A DNA stretch of 64,000 bases from Actinokineospora fastidiosa (GCF_014648415.1 NZ_BMRB01000003.1:496001-560000); one strand, 5' to 3'; counted from the first letter of the stretch, positions 8,319-17,440 are shown. A program made the numbers and translations. Notes: a model not told the origin generated them from the letters alone.

Positions 8319-9053
8319 TCAGTCGGTCGGGCGCTTGCGCAGCACCGCGATCCAGAACGGGACGGCCGCAGCGGCCACCCCGAGGCCGAGCCACAGGCCC
8401 GCGCCGGAGGCCAGCGGGATGGGCGGGGCGGCCGGGCCGCAGCGGGCCTGGGAGATGACGATGTCGCCGGTGGCGACCAGCAGGTCGGCCTTGACGTGCA
8501 CGGCGTTCACCGTGAGGCTGCCGTCCTTGTTGCGGATCTGCTCGTTGAAGATGATCGTGACCAGGTCGGTCAGCCCGAGGTCCACCTCGACCACGGTGTT
8601 GGGGCCGGGTTCGGCCGCGACCTCGACCCCGGCGAGCCGGACGTCGGCGAGCACAGTGGACCCCTGCACGCCGGATTGCGTGGCGTCGCAGAACGCCTGG
8701 ACCAGCCCGATCGAGCCCAGCCTGGCCAGCAGGAGTTCCACGTCGGCGGTGGCCGCCTCGGCGTGCACGACGCCGGTCTCCTCGTCCAGCTCGGCCGCGC
8801 TGGTCAGCAGGCCGGTGGTGAGCACGCCGGGGATCTCCGCGGTCGCCACCGAGGCCTGTCTGGGGCCGTCGGTGTGACTGGGCGAGATCGGTCCGACGCG
8901 CACGACGCCGGTCCCGGCCAGGGTGAGCTCCGCGTCGAGCGCGAAGGCCGACCCGTCGCCGGGGGCGGCGGCCGCGGGCGCGGCGCCTGCGATGAGCGCG
9001 GCGGCGACGGCCAGGCCGAGCAGACCGGCCCGTCGCGCCATTCGGTTGTGCAT
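8319..9053 (-). CDS. Secreted choice-of-anchor-P-like surface protein with C-terminal sorting signal
   Basis: 244 residues. A signal peptide (MHNRMARRAGLLGLAVAAAL to about residue 30, ending APAAAA), a beta-rich exported domain with the family-like segment SLTVNAVHVKADLL and CGP near its end, then a C-terminal tail: LASGAG, a membrane helix and LRKRPTD. This matches what I recall of the actinobacterial choice-of-anchor P family, proposed exosortase targets. The ATG at 9051-9053 was chosen because GGAGGA lies four bases upstream; another ATG is at 9065. It heads a unit with the miniprotein and epimerase and is divergent from the exosortase. Confidence 0.7.
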   Translation of the reverse strand: MHNRMARRAGLLGLAVAAALIAGAAPAAAAPGDGSAFALDAELTLAGTGVVRVGPISPSHTDGPRQASVATAEIPGVLTTGLLTSAAELDEETGVVHAEAATADVELLLARLGSIGLVQAFCDATQSGVQGSTVLADVRLAGVEVAAEPGPNTVVEVDLGLTDLVTIIFNEQIRNKDGSLTVNAVHVKADLLVATGDIVISQARCGPAAPPIPLASGAGLWLGLGVAAAAVPFWIAVLRKRPTD

Positions 9054-9297
9054 CCATTCCTCCATCGGGGACCTGCGACGCTCACGTCGCGAAGGGACAC
9101 CGGCGTAAACGAGGCAGACTCGGGAGTTGACACGCACCACAACCCGATCGTGTGGCAGCCCGGATCGAACCCCCGGCCGATCACCCGATTTCTCACCGCG
9201 AGTATCGATCCATCGAGCGAATCATCACCCGATCCAGCGATGGGCAGACGCACGCACCGGAACGATGATGAGGCGGTCCCCCGACCTAGGAGATCGC

Positions 9298-9828
9298 GTG
9301 GCGCTGGCGCTCCCCCGAAGACCCGCACCGCACGCCCGGCTCGCCGTCGTCGTCCTCGGCGCGCTCGCTGCGGCGCTCGTCATCGGCAACCGGTTCTACC
9401 GCACCGCGGAAATGGTGCTGGCGAGCGGAATCCTGCGACTGGTATCCGGTGACGGCGTGCATCTGGCCGCCCACCGTCAGACCATCTACTTCGGACTGGG
9501 CTCGGACACCGCCTTCGGGCTGCGGATGAGCCCGGAGTGCACGTCGGCCTTCCTGGTGCTGCCGCTGCTGGTCGTCGGCGCGGTGATGATCGCGCTGCGG
9601 CCCGCCATCACCCGGCGCGTCGTCGTCGCGCTCGCCGTCGCGGCCGCCGCCGTGATCGCGGTCAACCAGCTGCGCGTCCTGACGCTCGTCGGCCTGATCG
9701 ACTGGCTGGGCACCGACCGCGGCTACCACTGGGGCCACACGCTGCTGGGCTCGATGGTCAGCGTCATCGGCGGCGCCGCGGCGCTGGTGCTGTTCGTGTG
9801 GCTGTCGACGCGGCGGGCGCGGTCGTGA
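9298..9828 (+). CDS. Exosortase/archaeosortase superfamily transpeptidase (possible XrtP)
   Basis: 176-residue multi-pass membrane protein. The exosortase catalytic residues are in the usual order: C81 (SPECTSAF), R126 (NQLRV) and His144 or His147 (YHWGHTLLG), each beside a hydrophobic segment. Exosortases are thought to cleave C-terminal sorting signals and attach proteins to the envelope. A divergent gene encodes a candidate target. GTG start at 9298 follows AGGAG by five bases; the longer upstream reading lacks an SD and is not membrane-like. The stop overlaps the next start (GTGA), so it is coupled to a glycosyltransferase. Subfamily assignment is from memory. Confidence 0.75.
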   Translation: MALALPRRPAPHARLAVVVLGALAAALVIGNRFYRTAEMVLASGILRLVSGDGVHLAAHRQTIYFGLGSDTAFGLRMSPECTSAFLVLPLLVVGAVMIALRPAITRRVVVALAVAAAAVIAVNQLRVLTLVGLIDWLGTDRGYHWGHTLLGSMVSVIGGAAALVLFVWLSTRRARS

Positions 9829-11195
9829 ACCTCGCGCTGCTGCTGGGCTTCACCCAGGCCCTCGCCCTGACCATGAGCGTGGCGTTCGTGACCTACGTCT
9901 GCCTGATCGTCGTCCCGTACCTGCGGCACAAGCGCCAGCCGAGCGGTGACGGCTCCCGGCTGGAGTGGCACTTCTTCGTGCCGTGCCGCGACGAGGAGTC
10001 CGTCATCGGCGACACGGTCCGGTACCTGCGCAAGACCTTCCCGCACGCGCACGTCTGGGTCATCGACGACGACTCCGACGACGCCACCGCCGACGTCGTC
10101 GGCGCCCTGCGCGGCCCCAAGCGCGGCGGCGACCGGAACCTGCACCTGGTGCGCCGCTTCCGCCCGCACGCGCGGACCGGCAAGGGTCACGCGCTCAACA
10201 GCGCGTACCGCGAACTCAAGGCGTGGATGGGGAAGCACGCCGACACCGACCGCGCGATCGTCGTCGTGGTGGACGCCGACGGCCGCCCCGCGCCGGACTG
10301 CCTCGACGTCTGCGCCGCCGACCACCTCTTCGGCGACCCGGCGATCGGCGCGGTGCAGGTGGACGTGCGGATGAGCAACCGAGGCGTCCCGCAGCGCCAC
10401 GGCGGCCCGCTGCGCGGGCGGCTCGGCTCGGCCCTGGTCCGCATGCAGGACCTGGAGTTCCGCAGCGCGATCGCGGCCATCCAGCTGTCCCGAGGGCGCA
10501 CCGGGACGATCTCCATGGGCGGCAACGGCCAGTTCACCCGGCTCTCCGCGCTCGACGCGATCGCCGACCACGCCGGGCCGTGGCGCGGCGCGCTGCTGGA
10601 GGACTTCGAACTCGGCGTGCACCTGCTCACTGCGGGCTGGAAGACCGGCTTCACCGTCGACACCCACGTCGACCAGGAAGCGCTCTACAGCATGCGCCGC
10701 TTCCTGGCCCAGCGGACGCGGTGGGGCCAGGGCACGATGCAATGCGGCCGCTATGTGCGCCGCATCTGGGATTCCCCGCACCTGAGCACCCTCGGCGCCG
10801 CGGAAATGCTGTATTACCTCGCCCAGCCGTGGCTGCAACTGCTCGGCACGCTCGTCTACCCGATCCCGTTCATCCTGCTCGGAATCCGCGCTGTGGAAAA
10901 CCCCGGCGAGGTCTGGCAGTGGTTCAGCGGCGGCGCATGGGTGCTGTTCGCCACCTACGGCTCGTTCGGCCTGCTCCCGTTCCTGATCTGGGGACCGATC
11001 TACCGACGCAAATGCGAACCGTCGGTAAGCCTGCCGCACGCGATCGGCTACGGATTCCTCTATGCGCTTTACATTTACACCTTCTACATCACCTCGTGGC
11101 GCGCCTTCGCCCGACTGGTCCGCGGCGACAACCGGTGGACCAAGACCCGCCGCAACGCCGAACAGCCGAGCCGGGTCGTCGCGCTGGAGCACTGA
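9825..11195 (+). CDS. Processive family 2 glycosyltransferase (membrane polysaccharide synthase-like)
   Basis: 456-residue GT2 enzyme with an N-terminal membrane helix and several C-terminal ones. Catalytic motifs of processive beta-glycosyltransferases appear in order: DDDSDD (81-86), DADG (150-153), LLEDFELG and QRTRWGQG. Such enzymes (cellulose, hyaluronan or poly-GlcNAc synthase type) polymerise sugar nucleotides across the membrane. The GTG start overlaps the exosortase stop. Exosortase loci are generally tied to exopolysaccharide genes, and a UDP-GlcNAc 2-epimerase lies nearby, so a HexNAc-containing polymer is plausible, but the sugar is unproven. Confidence 0.88.
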   Translation: MNLALLLGFTQALALTMSVAFVTYVCLIVVPYLRHKRQPSGDGSRLEWHFFVPCRDEESVIGDTVRYLRKTFPHAHVWVIDDDSDDATADVVGALRGPKRGGDRNLHLVRRFRPHARTGKGHALNSAYRELKAWMGKHADTDRAIVVVVDADGRPAPDCLDVCAADHLFGDPAIGAVQVDVRMSNRGVPQRHGGPLRGRLGSALVRMQDLEFRSAIAAIQLSRGRTGTISMGGNGQFTRLSALDAIADHAGPWRGALLEDFELGVHLLTAGWKTGFTVDTHVDQEALYSMRRFLAQRTRWGQGTMQCGRYVRRIWDSPHLSTLGAAEMLYYLAQPWLQLLGTLVYPIPFILLGIRAVENPGEVWQWFSGGAWVLFATYGSFGLLPFLIWGPIYRRKCEPSVSLPHAIGYGFLYALYIYTFYITSWRAFARLVRGDNRWTKTRRNAEQPSRVVALEH

Positions 11196-11219
11196 CCGGG
11201 CCGGGTACGGTCTACGGTC

Positions 11220-13235
11220 ATGCCCGCCCTGCCTCCCGTCCGCGCCCTGTTGGAGACCGCCGTGGGAGCGGTGGGCGGCGCGGAGCGGCCGGGCCAGGTC
11301 GAGATGGCCGAGGCCGTCGGCCGGGCCATCCGCACCGGCGACCACCTGGCCGTGCAGGCCGGGACGGGCACCGGCAAGTCCCTGGCCTACCTGGTCCCCG
11401 CGATCCGGCACGCGGTCGAGAAGGGCACCACCGTGGTGGTGTCGACGGCGACGATCGCGCTGCAGCGCCAGCTCGTCGACCGCGACCTGCCCAGGCTGGC
11501 CAAGGCGCTGGCCAAGGACCTCAGGCGCACGCCCACGTTCGCCATCCTCAAGGGCAGGCGCAACTACCTGTGCCTGCACCGGCTCGACGCCCCCGAGGAG
11601 CCGGAGGACCAGGGCCTGTTCGACCCGTTCGCGGTGTCCCGGCTCGGCCGCGAGGTCACCCGGCTGCGCGAGTGGGCATCCGACACCGAGACCGGCGACC
11701 GCGACGAGCTGGTCCCGGGCGTGTCCGACCAGGGCTGGCGGCAGGTGTCGGTGTCGGCGCGCGAGTGCCTGGGCGTGTCCAAGTGCCCGATCGGCTCCGA
11801 CTGCTTCGCCGAGCGCGCGCGGGCCGAGGCGGGCAAGGCCGACATCGTCGTCACCAACCACGCCCTGCTGGCCATCGACGCCCTGCAGGGCTACCAGGTG
11901 CTGCCCGAGCACGACGTGGTCGTCGTGGACGAGGCCCACGAGCTGGTCGACCGGGTCACCTCGGTGGCCACCGGCGAGCTGTCCGCCGCGAGCGTGGGCA
12001 TCGCGGCCCGGCGCGTCGGGCGCCTGGTCGAGGAGGGGCTGGCCGACCGGCTCGCCGAGGCGGGCGAGGGCCTGGGCATGCTGCTGGAGGACGTCCCGGC
12101 CGCCCGCATGGACGCCATCCCCGACCCGGTCCGCACCACCGTGGCCGTGATCCGCGATGCCGCGCACGCGTGCGTCACCGCGCTCGGGCCGGAGAAGAAG
12201 GACGACGTCGAGACGGCCACGGCGCGCAAGCTCGCGCTGTCGGTGCTCGACGAGGTGCACGACACCGCCGAGCGGATCCTGGAGTCCTTCGACCCGCCGG
12301 AGCCCGACCGCCGCGACGTGGTGTGGGTGAGCCGGGAGAACGACCGTCCCGCGGTCATGCGGATCGCGCCGCTGAGCGTGGCCGGGTTGCTGCGCGAGCG
12401 GCTGTTCGGCGAGACCACCACCGTGCTCACCAGCGCGACCCTGACCCTCGGCGGCAGCTTCGACGCGCTCGCCCGGCAGTGGGGCCTGCCGCCGGAGCAG
12501 CGGCAGGGCAGGCAGGCGGACGGCGCGGCCACCGCCAAGGAGGCCCCACACGACAAGAGCGACATCCGGTGGAGCGGGCTGGACGTCGGCTCGCCGTTCG
12601 ACCACGCCAAGAGCGGCATCCTCTACCTGGCCAAGCACCTGCCGCCGCCGGGCCGCGACGGCCTGCCCGACGCCGTGCTGGACGAGCTCGCCGAGCTGGT
12701 CGAGGCCGCGGGCGGGCGCACTCTCGGGCTGTTCTCCTCGATGCGCGCGGCCAAGCACGCCACCCAGGCGCTGCGCGACCGGCTCGGCACCGACATCCTC
12801 TGCCAGGGCGAGGACTCCACCTCCCTGCTGGTCAAGAAGTTCGCCGAGGACCCGGCCACCAGCCTGTTCGGCACGCTGTCGCTGTGGCAGGGGGTGGACG
12901 TGCCGGGGCCGTCACTTTCGCTGGTCGTGATCGACCGCATCCCGTTCCCCCGCCCGGACGACCCGCTGGCCTCGGCGCGGCAGCGGTCGGTCGAGGCGCA
13001 CGGCGGCAACGGGTTCCTCACCGTGGCCGCGACGCACGCCGCGCTGCTGCTCGCGCAGGGCGCGGGCAGGCTGCTGCGCTCGACGTCGGACCGCGGCGTG
13101 ATCGCCGTGCTGGACCCGCGGATCTCCACCGCCCGGTACGGGGGATTCCTGCGCAATTCGCTGCCGCCGTTCTGGACAACGACGAATCCTCAGGTTGTCC
13201 GGGGCGCACTCACCCGTCTGGCGGCCCAGGGCTGA
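11220..13235 (+). CDS. dinG: DinG-family ATP-dependent DNA helicase
   Basis: 671-residue XPD/DinG-type superfamily 2 helicase. Walker A is AGTGTGKS (47-54) and the DEAH box is VVVVDEAHEL (about 234-243). Iron-sulfur cysteines are visible between them (KGRRNYLCLHRL, then ECLGVSKCPIGSDCF). C-terminal motifs include SLWQGVDVPG and QGAGRLLRS. The ATG at 11220 follows a TACGGT hexamer (11206-11211) by eight bases without SD, so it may be leaderless. In M. tuberculosis dinG adjoins pncB1; here about 6 kb of other genes separates them. Confidence 0.93.
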   Translation: MPALPPVRALLETAVGAVGGAERPGQVEMAEAVGRAIRTGDHLAVQAGTGTGKSLAYLVPAIRHAVEKGTTVVVSTATIALQRQLVDRDLPRLAKALAKDLRRTPTFAILKGRRNYLCLHRLDAPEEPEDQGLFDPFAVSRLGREVTRLREWASDTETGDRDELVPGVSDQGWRQVSVSARECLGVSKCPIGSDCFAERARAEAGKADIVVTNHALLAIDALQGYQVLPEHDVVVVDEAHELVDRVTSVATGELSAASVGIAARRVGRLVEEGLADRLAEAGEGLGMLLEDVPAARMDAIPDPVRTTVAVIRDAAHACVTALGPEKKDDVETATARKLALSVLDEVHDTAERILESFDPPEPDRRDVVWVSRENDRPAVMRIAPLSVAGLLRERLFGETTTVLTSATLTLGGSFDALARQWGLPPEQRQGRQADGAATAKEAPHDKSDIRWSGLDVGSPFDHAKSGILYLAKHLPPPGRDGLPDAVLDELAELVEAAGGRTLGLFSSMRAAKHATQALRDRLGTDILCQGEDSTSLLVKKFAEDPATSLFGTLSLWQGVDVPGPSLSLVVIDRIPFPRPDDPLASARQRSVEAHGGNGFLTVAATHAALLLAQGAGRLLRSTSDRGVIAVLDPRISTARYGGFLRNSLPPFWTTTNPQVVRGALTRLAAQG

Positions 13236-13427
13236 CTCGACGTTTCGACCGAGTGACGCCCATTACTGTGCGCAGGACCGACACTGTGCCGAATGGGGCG
13301 CGTCGGTGAACACCTTCGTGCGACTATCCGGTGACGCAGGCCGCTGCTAGCTTCGGGACCCGGTGATCACCACCGCGATTTGTCCTGTGATCGACGACGA
13401 CAATTCCCGAATTGGCGGTGCGGCGTA

Positions 13428-14846
13428 GTGACTGTGACCGAGCCCGTAGAGCCCCGGATTGACCCCGACAACCCGTATCCATCAACCCTGGGCACTGCGG
13501 CGGCCCGGAACCTGGCGACGACCACCAAGTCCGTGCCGCAGATGCAGGCGATCACCTCGCGCTGGCTGCTGCGCGTGCTGCCGTGGATCGAGGCCAAGGG
13601 CGGCACCTTCCGGGTGAACCGCAGGATGAGCTACGCCGTCGGCGACGGCCGGGTCACCTTCTCCAACATCGGCGACCGCGCCCAGGTCGTGCCGCCGGAG
13701 CTGTGCGAGCTGCCGCTGCTGCGCGGGTTCGACGACATCGAGGTGCTCACCGCGCTGGCCGAGCGCTTCGAGCAGCGCGAGTACCAGCCCGGCGACGTGA
13801 TCGTCGAGTTCGGCAACCCCTCCGACCACGCCTTCCTCATCGTGCACGGCCGGGTGAAGAAGATCGGCACCAGCCAGTACGGCGAGCCGACCGACCTCGG
13901 CGTGCTCGCCGACGGCGACCACTTCGGCGACGAGACCCTGGCCGACCCGCAGAGCATGTGGGAGTACACGGTCAAGGCCGCCACCACCTGCACCGTGCTC
14001 GTGCTGCAGCAGGCGGGCTTCGACGAGGTGCTGCGCCAGTCCGACGCGCTGCGCGCCCACCTGCACGACTTCCAGGCGCGGCAGGCCCGCAACCGCAACG
14101 AGCACGGCGAAGCCAAGATCGAGATGTCCGCCGGGCACGAGGGCGAGGCCGAGCTGCCCGGCACCTACGTCGACTACGAGCTCTCCCCGCGCGAGTACTC
14201 GCTCAGTGTCGCCCAGACGGTCCTGCGCGTGCACACCCGCGTCGCCGACCTCTACAACGAGCCGATGGACCAGGTCGAGCAGCAGCTGCGGCTGACCATC
14301 GAGGCGCTGCGCGAGCGCCAAGAGCACGAAATGATCAACAACCGCGAGATCGGCCTGCTGCACAACGCCGACTACGCCAACCGCATCCAGACCCGCACCG
14401 GCCCGCCGACCCCCGACGACCTCGACGAGCTGCTGTCGGTGGTGTGGAAGGAGCCGACCGCGTTCCTCGCCCACCCGCGCACGATCGCGGCCATCGGCCG
14501 GGAGTGGAACAAGCGCGGCATCTACCCCGACCCGATCGAGTTCACCGGCCACAAGATCCCGGCGTGGCGCGGCGTGCCGATCCTGCCGTGCAACAAGATC
14601 CCGGTCAGCGAGACGCAGACCAGCAAGATCATCCTGCTGCGCGCGGGCATGGAGAACCAGGGCGTGATCGGCCTGCACCAGACCGGCCTGCCCGACGAGT
14701 ACAAGCCCGGCCTGTCCGTGCGGTTCATGAACATCAACGAGAAGGCCGTCATCTCCTACCTCGTCAGCGCCTACTACTCCGCCGCGGTGCTGATCCCCGA
14801 CGCGCTCGGGGTCCTGGAGAACGTCGAGATCGGCCGGGAGGGCTGA
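13428..14846 (+). CDS. Family 2B encapsulin shell protein (EshA-like), copy 1
   Basis: 472-residue encapsulin shell protein with HK97 capsid fold and an inserted cyclic-nucleotide-binding-like domain (roughly residues 95-215: [37 protein letters not shown]). The N-terminal [15 protein letters not shown] and the C-terminal parts [16 protein letters not shown] and [20 protein letters not shown] are family 2B hallmarks. Relatives in Streptomyces include EshA; known 2B cargos include terpene cyclases and polyprenyl transferases. The GTG at 13428 was chosen, though GTG 13434 is also possible. It is followed four bases later by a second shell gene. Confidence 0.9.
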   Translation: MTVTEPVEPRIDPDNPYPSTLGTAAARNLATTTKSVPQMQAITSRWLLRVLPWIEAKGGTFRVNRRMSYAVGDGRVTFSNIGDRAQVVPPELCELPLLRGFDDIEVLTALAERFEQREYQPGDVIVEFGNPSDHAFLIVHGRVKKIGTSQYGEPTDLGVLADGDHFGDETLADPQSMWEYTVKAATTCTVLVLQQAGFDEVLRQSDALRAHLHDFQARQARNRNEHGEAKIEMSAGHEGEAELPGTYVDYELSPREYSLSVAQTVLRVHTRVADLYNEPMDQVEQQLRLTIEALRERQEHEMINNREIGLLHNADYANRIQTRTGPPTPDDLDELLSVVWKEPTAFLAHPRTIAAIGREWNKRGIYPDPIEFTGHKIPAWRGVPILPCNKIPVSETQTSKIILLRAGMENQGVIGLHQTGLPDEYKPGLSVRFMNINEKAVISYLVSAYYSAAVLIPDALGVLENVEIGREG

Positions 14847-14850
14847 GGCC

Positions 14851-16191
14851 GTGGTCGCCCAGCTCGTCGCCGAATGGCGCATGAGCCTCAGCACCACGGC
14901 CGCCCGCAACCTCGCCACGACGACCAAGACCCGGCCGCAGTCGCAGGAGATCACCGACCGGTGGCTGCTGCGCGTGCTGCCGTGGGTGGAGGCCAGGGGC
15001 GGCGCCTACCGGGTCAACCGCAGGCGCGTCCCGGTGGCGGGCGACGGGCTGGTGGGCTGCACCGCCATCGGCTCGCTCTACCGGGTGATCCCGAGCGAAC
15101 TGGCCGAGGTCCTGGCCGGGTTCGCCGACGAGGACGTGCTCTCGGCGCTGTCGGACCGGTTCGAGCAGCGCGAGTTCGCCGCGGGCGACACGCTGCCCGC
15201 CGACGGCGTCACCGTGGTCGCGCACGGCAAGGTGAGCAAGCTCGGCCGCGGCGAGTACGGCGACACCGTCGTGATCGACGTGCTGGGCGAGGGCGGCTGC
15301 GTCGGGCAGGAGGTGTTCCGCGGCGGTGAGCCGAACTACCGCGTGGAGGCCGTCACCGACGTCACCGCGCTCACCCTGCCGCGCTCCGCCGTCGCCGCGG
15401 TGCTGGACGCCGCGCCGCACCTGCGCGAGCACCTGTCCCGTCGGCCGCCCGCGGTCAACAAGCGGGGCGAGGCGGAGATCGCGGTCGCGTCCGGGCACGA
15501 CGGCGAGGTGACGCTGCCCGGCACCTACGCCGACTACGAGCTCCACCCGCGCGAGTACGAGCTGAGCGTCGCGCAGGCCGTGCTCCGGATCCACACGCGG
15601 GTGTCCGACCTCTACAGCGCGCCGATGAACCAGGCCGAGGAACAGCTGCGGCTGACCATCGAGGCGCTGCGCGAGCGCCAGGAGCGCGAGATGGTCACCA
15701 ACCGCGACTTCGGGCTGCTGCACAACGTCGACCCGAGCCAGCGGATTCGCACGCGCACCGGCCCGCCGACCCCGGACGACATGGACAACCTGTTGTCCCG
15801 CAGGCGCAAGACGCAGGTGCTCCTGGCGCACCCGCGCACGATCGCGGCGTTCGGGCGGGAGTGCAGCAGGCGCGGGCTCAACCCGCCGAGCGTGTCGGTC
15901 GAGGGCACGGAGCAGGCGTCGTGGCGCGGCGTCCCGCTGCTGCCGTGCGACAAGATCCCGATCGGCCAGGGCGGCACCAGCGCCGTCATCGCGATGCGCA
16001 TGGGCGAGGAGAACCAGGGCGTCGTCGGGCTGTACCAGACGGGCCTGCCCGAGGAGCACCAGCCGGGGCTCAGCGTGCGGTTCATGGGCATCGACGAGAA
16101 GGCGATCGCCTCGTACCTGGTCACCACGTACTACTCGGCGGCGGTCCTGGTCCCGGACGCGCTCGGCGTGCTGGACGGCGTCCAGCTTTGA
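14851..16191 (+). CDS. Family 2B encapsulin shell protein (EshA-like), copy 2
   Basis: 446-residue paralogue of the preceding shell protein, aligning over its full length ([55 protein letters not shown]). The nucleotide-binding-like insert is shorter and more diverged ([20 protein letters not shown] lacks several residues of copy 1), so its ligand binding may differ or be lost. GTG 14851 is four bases past the first stop; an ATG at 14881 would also preserve the conserved N-terminus. Adjacent co-expressed shell genes suggest a two-component compartment. No recognisable cargo enzyme follows. Confidence 0.88.
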   Translation: MVAQLVAEWRMSLSTTAARNLATTTKTRPQSQEITDRWLLRVLPWVEARGGAYRVNRRRVPVAGDGLVGCTAIGSLYRVIPSELAEVLAGFADEDVLSALSDRFEQREFAAGDTLPADGVTVVAHGKVSKLGRGEYGDTVVIDVLGEGGCVGQEVFRGGEPNYRVEAVTDVTALTLPRSAVAAVLDAAPHLREHLSRRPPAVNKRGEAEIAVASGHDGEVTLPGTYADYELHPREYELSVAQAVLRIHTRVSDLYSAPMNQAEEQLRLTIEALRERQEREMVTNRDFGLLHNVDPSQRIRTRTGPPTPDDMDNLLSRRRKTQVLLAHPRTIAAFGRECSRRGLNPPSVSVEGTEQASWRGVPLLPCDKIPIGQGGTSAVIAMRMGEENQGVVGLYQTGLPEEHQPGLSVRFMGIDEKAIASYLVTTYYSAAVLVPDALGVLDGVQL

Positions 16192-16214
16192 GCTCCGGCC
16201 GTTGAGGAGGCACC

Positions 16215-16486
16215 ATGGCTGTGCTGTCCCGGGTCTTCGCACCCGCGACGGAGTCGGAACTGGCTGCTGGCTGCTGCAACGACGCGACCGGCAGCGGCTC
16301 CAAGGCATCGCAGGCCAACGGTCTGGCACCGAGCACCGTGGTCGACGTGGCCCCACAGACGATCCCGCACTGGGGCTGCGCGAGCGGTCCTTTGTGGTCA
16401 CTGGCGTGGAGAAGTCCTTCCTCCAGGCCTACCGCGAGGGCAGCTTCCACTACCTGCTGATCGCCGCCGACAAGGTCGGCCACTGA
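16215..16486 (+). pseudogene. Small ORF split between two frames, downstream of the encapsulins
   Basis: A well-placed SD (GAGGAGG) precedes the ATG at 16215, 24 bp after the second encapsulin. The frame starts MAVLSRVFAPATESELAAG and keeps coding-like codon use to about 16380. After that the coding signal moves to the -1 frame, which ends in RSFVVTGVEKSFLQAYREG and stops at 16486. The first frame alone would stop at 16460. A -1 shift near 16380-16395 would join them into a protein of about 90 residues. No family was recognised and no classical slippery heptamer is evident. It may be a frameshifted gene, a sequencing error, or recoding. Confidence 0.45.
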
Positions 16487-16614
16487 TCCGGACCGGGTGG
16501 GCGGCCACTGCTCCCGCCCACCCGGTTCTCCTTTTCTGTCGGTGCGGCCCGATACGGTGTCCGCGATGAAGGGGCTCCCTGGGGGCGCCCGAGTGACGAC
16601 AGGTGGGAGATCCG

Positions 16615-16941
16615 ATGAAGTACGCCCTGATCTACCAGTACGACCCAGCCCAGGCGACCCCGGGCGGCATGGCGGAGATCGAGGAGTGGATGGCCCTCGA
16701 CCAGGAGGTCAAGGACGCAGGCGCCCACGTCTACTCCGCAGGCTTCCACTCGGCGGCCGACGCCCACACGGTCACGGCAGCCAGCCCTGACACAGTCAAG
16801 GGCACCGAGGGCGTCACCATCGCAGGCTTCATGGTGGTCGAAGTCCCCGACCTGGAGACGGCGTTGACCTGGGCCCGCAAAATCCCCACCGCCCGTTACG
16901 GCTCGGTCCAGGTCCGAGCCTTGGTGGAGTTCGAAGCCTAG
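16615..16941 (+). CDS. YCII/DGPF-domain protein
   Basis: 108-residue single-domain protein of the YCII-related (DGPF) superfamily, with the typical start MKYALIYQYDP, the MAEIEEWMALDQEVKDAGA helix, and TAGFMVVEVPDLETALTWAR followed by YGSVQVRAL. Members are often encoded beside ECF sigma factors; none is present here. The catalytic function is unknown. SD-like GGTGGGAG precedes the ATG at 16615. Confidence 0.82.
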   Translation: MKYALIYQYDPAQATPGGMAEIEEWMALDQEVKDAGAHVYSAGFHSAADAHTVTAASPDTVKGTEGVTIAGFMVVEVPDLETALTWARKIPTARYGSVQVRALVEFEA

Positions 16942-16978
16942 GCAGAGATCGAGGGCAGCGGACCGACCCCCTTAGCGC

Positions 16979-17240
16979 GTGCGCGCGATGCGTAGCGCGC
17001 GACCGGTGCGGAGCGTGCGCTCGGCGGGTGTGGCCCGTGCGCTCGGCCGGAACGGAGTGCACGTGCGGCGGGGTGGTGGTGCGGGCGGTGTGGCGCGTGC
17101 GCGCGACCGGTGCAGAGCACACGTGCGGCGGGGTGCTGGTGCGGGCGGTATGGCGCGTGCGCGCGACCGGTGCAGAGCACACGTGCGGCGGGGTGCTGGT
17201 GCGGGCGGTATGGCGCGTGCCCGCGACCGGTGCAGAGCGC
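16979..17240. repeat. 60-bp tandem repeat array (about four units)
   Basis: Units at 17101-17160 and 17161-17220 are identical over all 60 bases. The unit at 17041-17100 is a diverged copy, the preceding 58 bases are a more degenerate one, and the array runs out at about 17240. Each unit contains ACGTGCGGCGGGGTG and GGTGCGGGCGGT. Exact identity of the middle copies indicates recent expansion by slippage or unequal recombination. Confidence 0.9.
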
Positions 17241-17349
17241 TGGTGCGCGCGGCGGAGTGCGGTGGTGTCCGGTGCGGCGCGGTACAGCACCCCCCGTCAC
17301 CTCACCAAGCAGTCGACCCTTCCACCCCCTTCCCCTCGTCCTGGCCGTC

Positions 17350-17440
17350 TTTAACCCTGGGAGGGCGGTGTCAAGGGCAGGCGAAGCCTGTCGCGCAGCG
17401 ACGCCGAAGGCGCCCTTTACTCCGCCATCCCAGGGTTAAA
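17350..17440. repeat. 91-bp inverted-repeat element (29-bp arms)
   Basis: Left arm 17350-17378 begins TTTAACCCTGGGA. Right arm 17412-17440 is its reverse complement with three mismatches in 29. The 33-base centre contains smaller hairpins (AGGC-GAA-GCCT, GCC-GAA-GGC). It could be a strong bidirectional terminator for the converging genes or a dispersed MITE/REP-like element. AT-containing ends (TTTAA) stand out against the GC-rich surroundings. Confidence 0.85.

Noticed and set aside
6997..11195. A classic PEP-CTERM/exosortase A system
   Set aside because: No PEP motif is seen in the candidate target and the organism is a Gram-positive-type actinomycete; only a distinct exosortase subfamily is claimed.
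9723..12758. 1011-codon minus-strand frame over the glycosyltransferase and dinG
   Set aside because: It is the antisense shadow of two clear genes; composition alone keeps it open.
13248..13427. A confident promoter for the encapsulin operon (TAGCTT at 13348)
   Set aside because: A -10-like hexamer is present but no matching -35, and the distance to the start is long; not enough to list as a feature.
16979..17240. Possible CRISPR array from regular 60-bp repeats
   Set aside because: Units are contiguous with no unique spacers and no cas genes are present.
16938..17300. Long minus-strand and plus-strand frames with His/Pro/Arg repeats
   Set aside because: They arise from the 60-bp tandem repeat in GC-rich DNA; all frames are open and none has gene-like codon use or a convincing SD.
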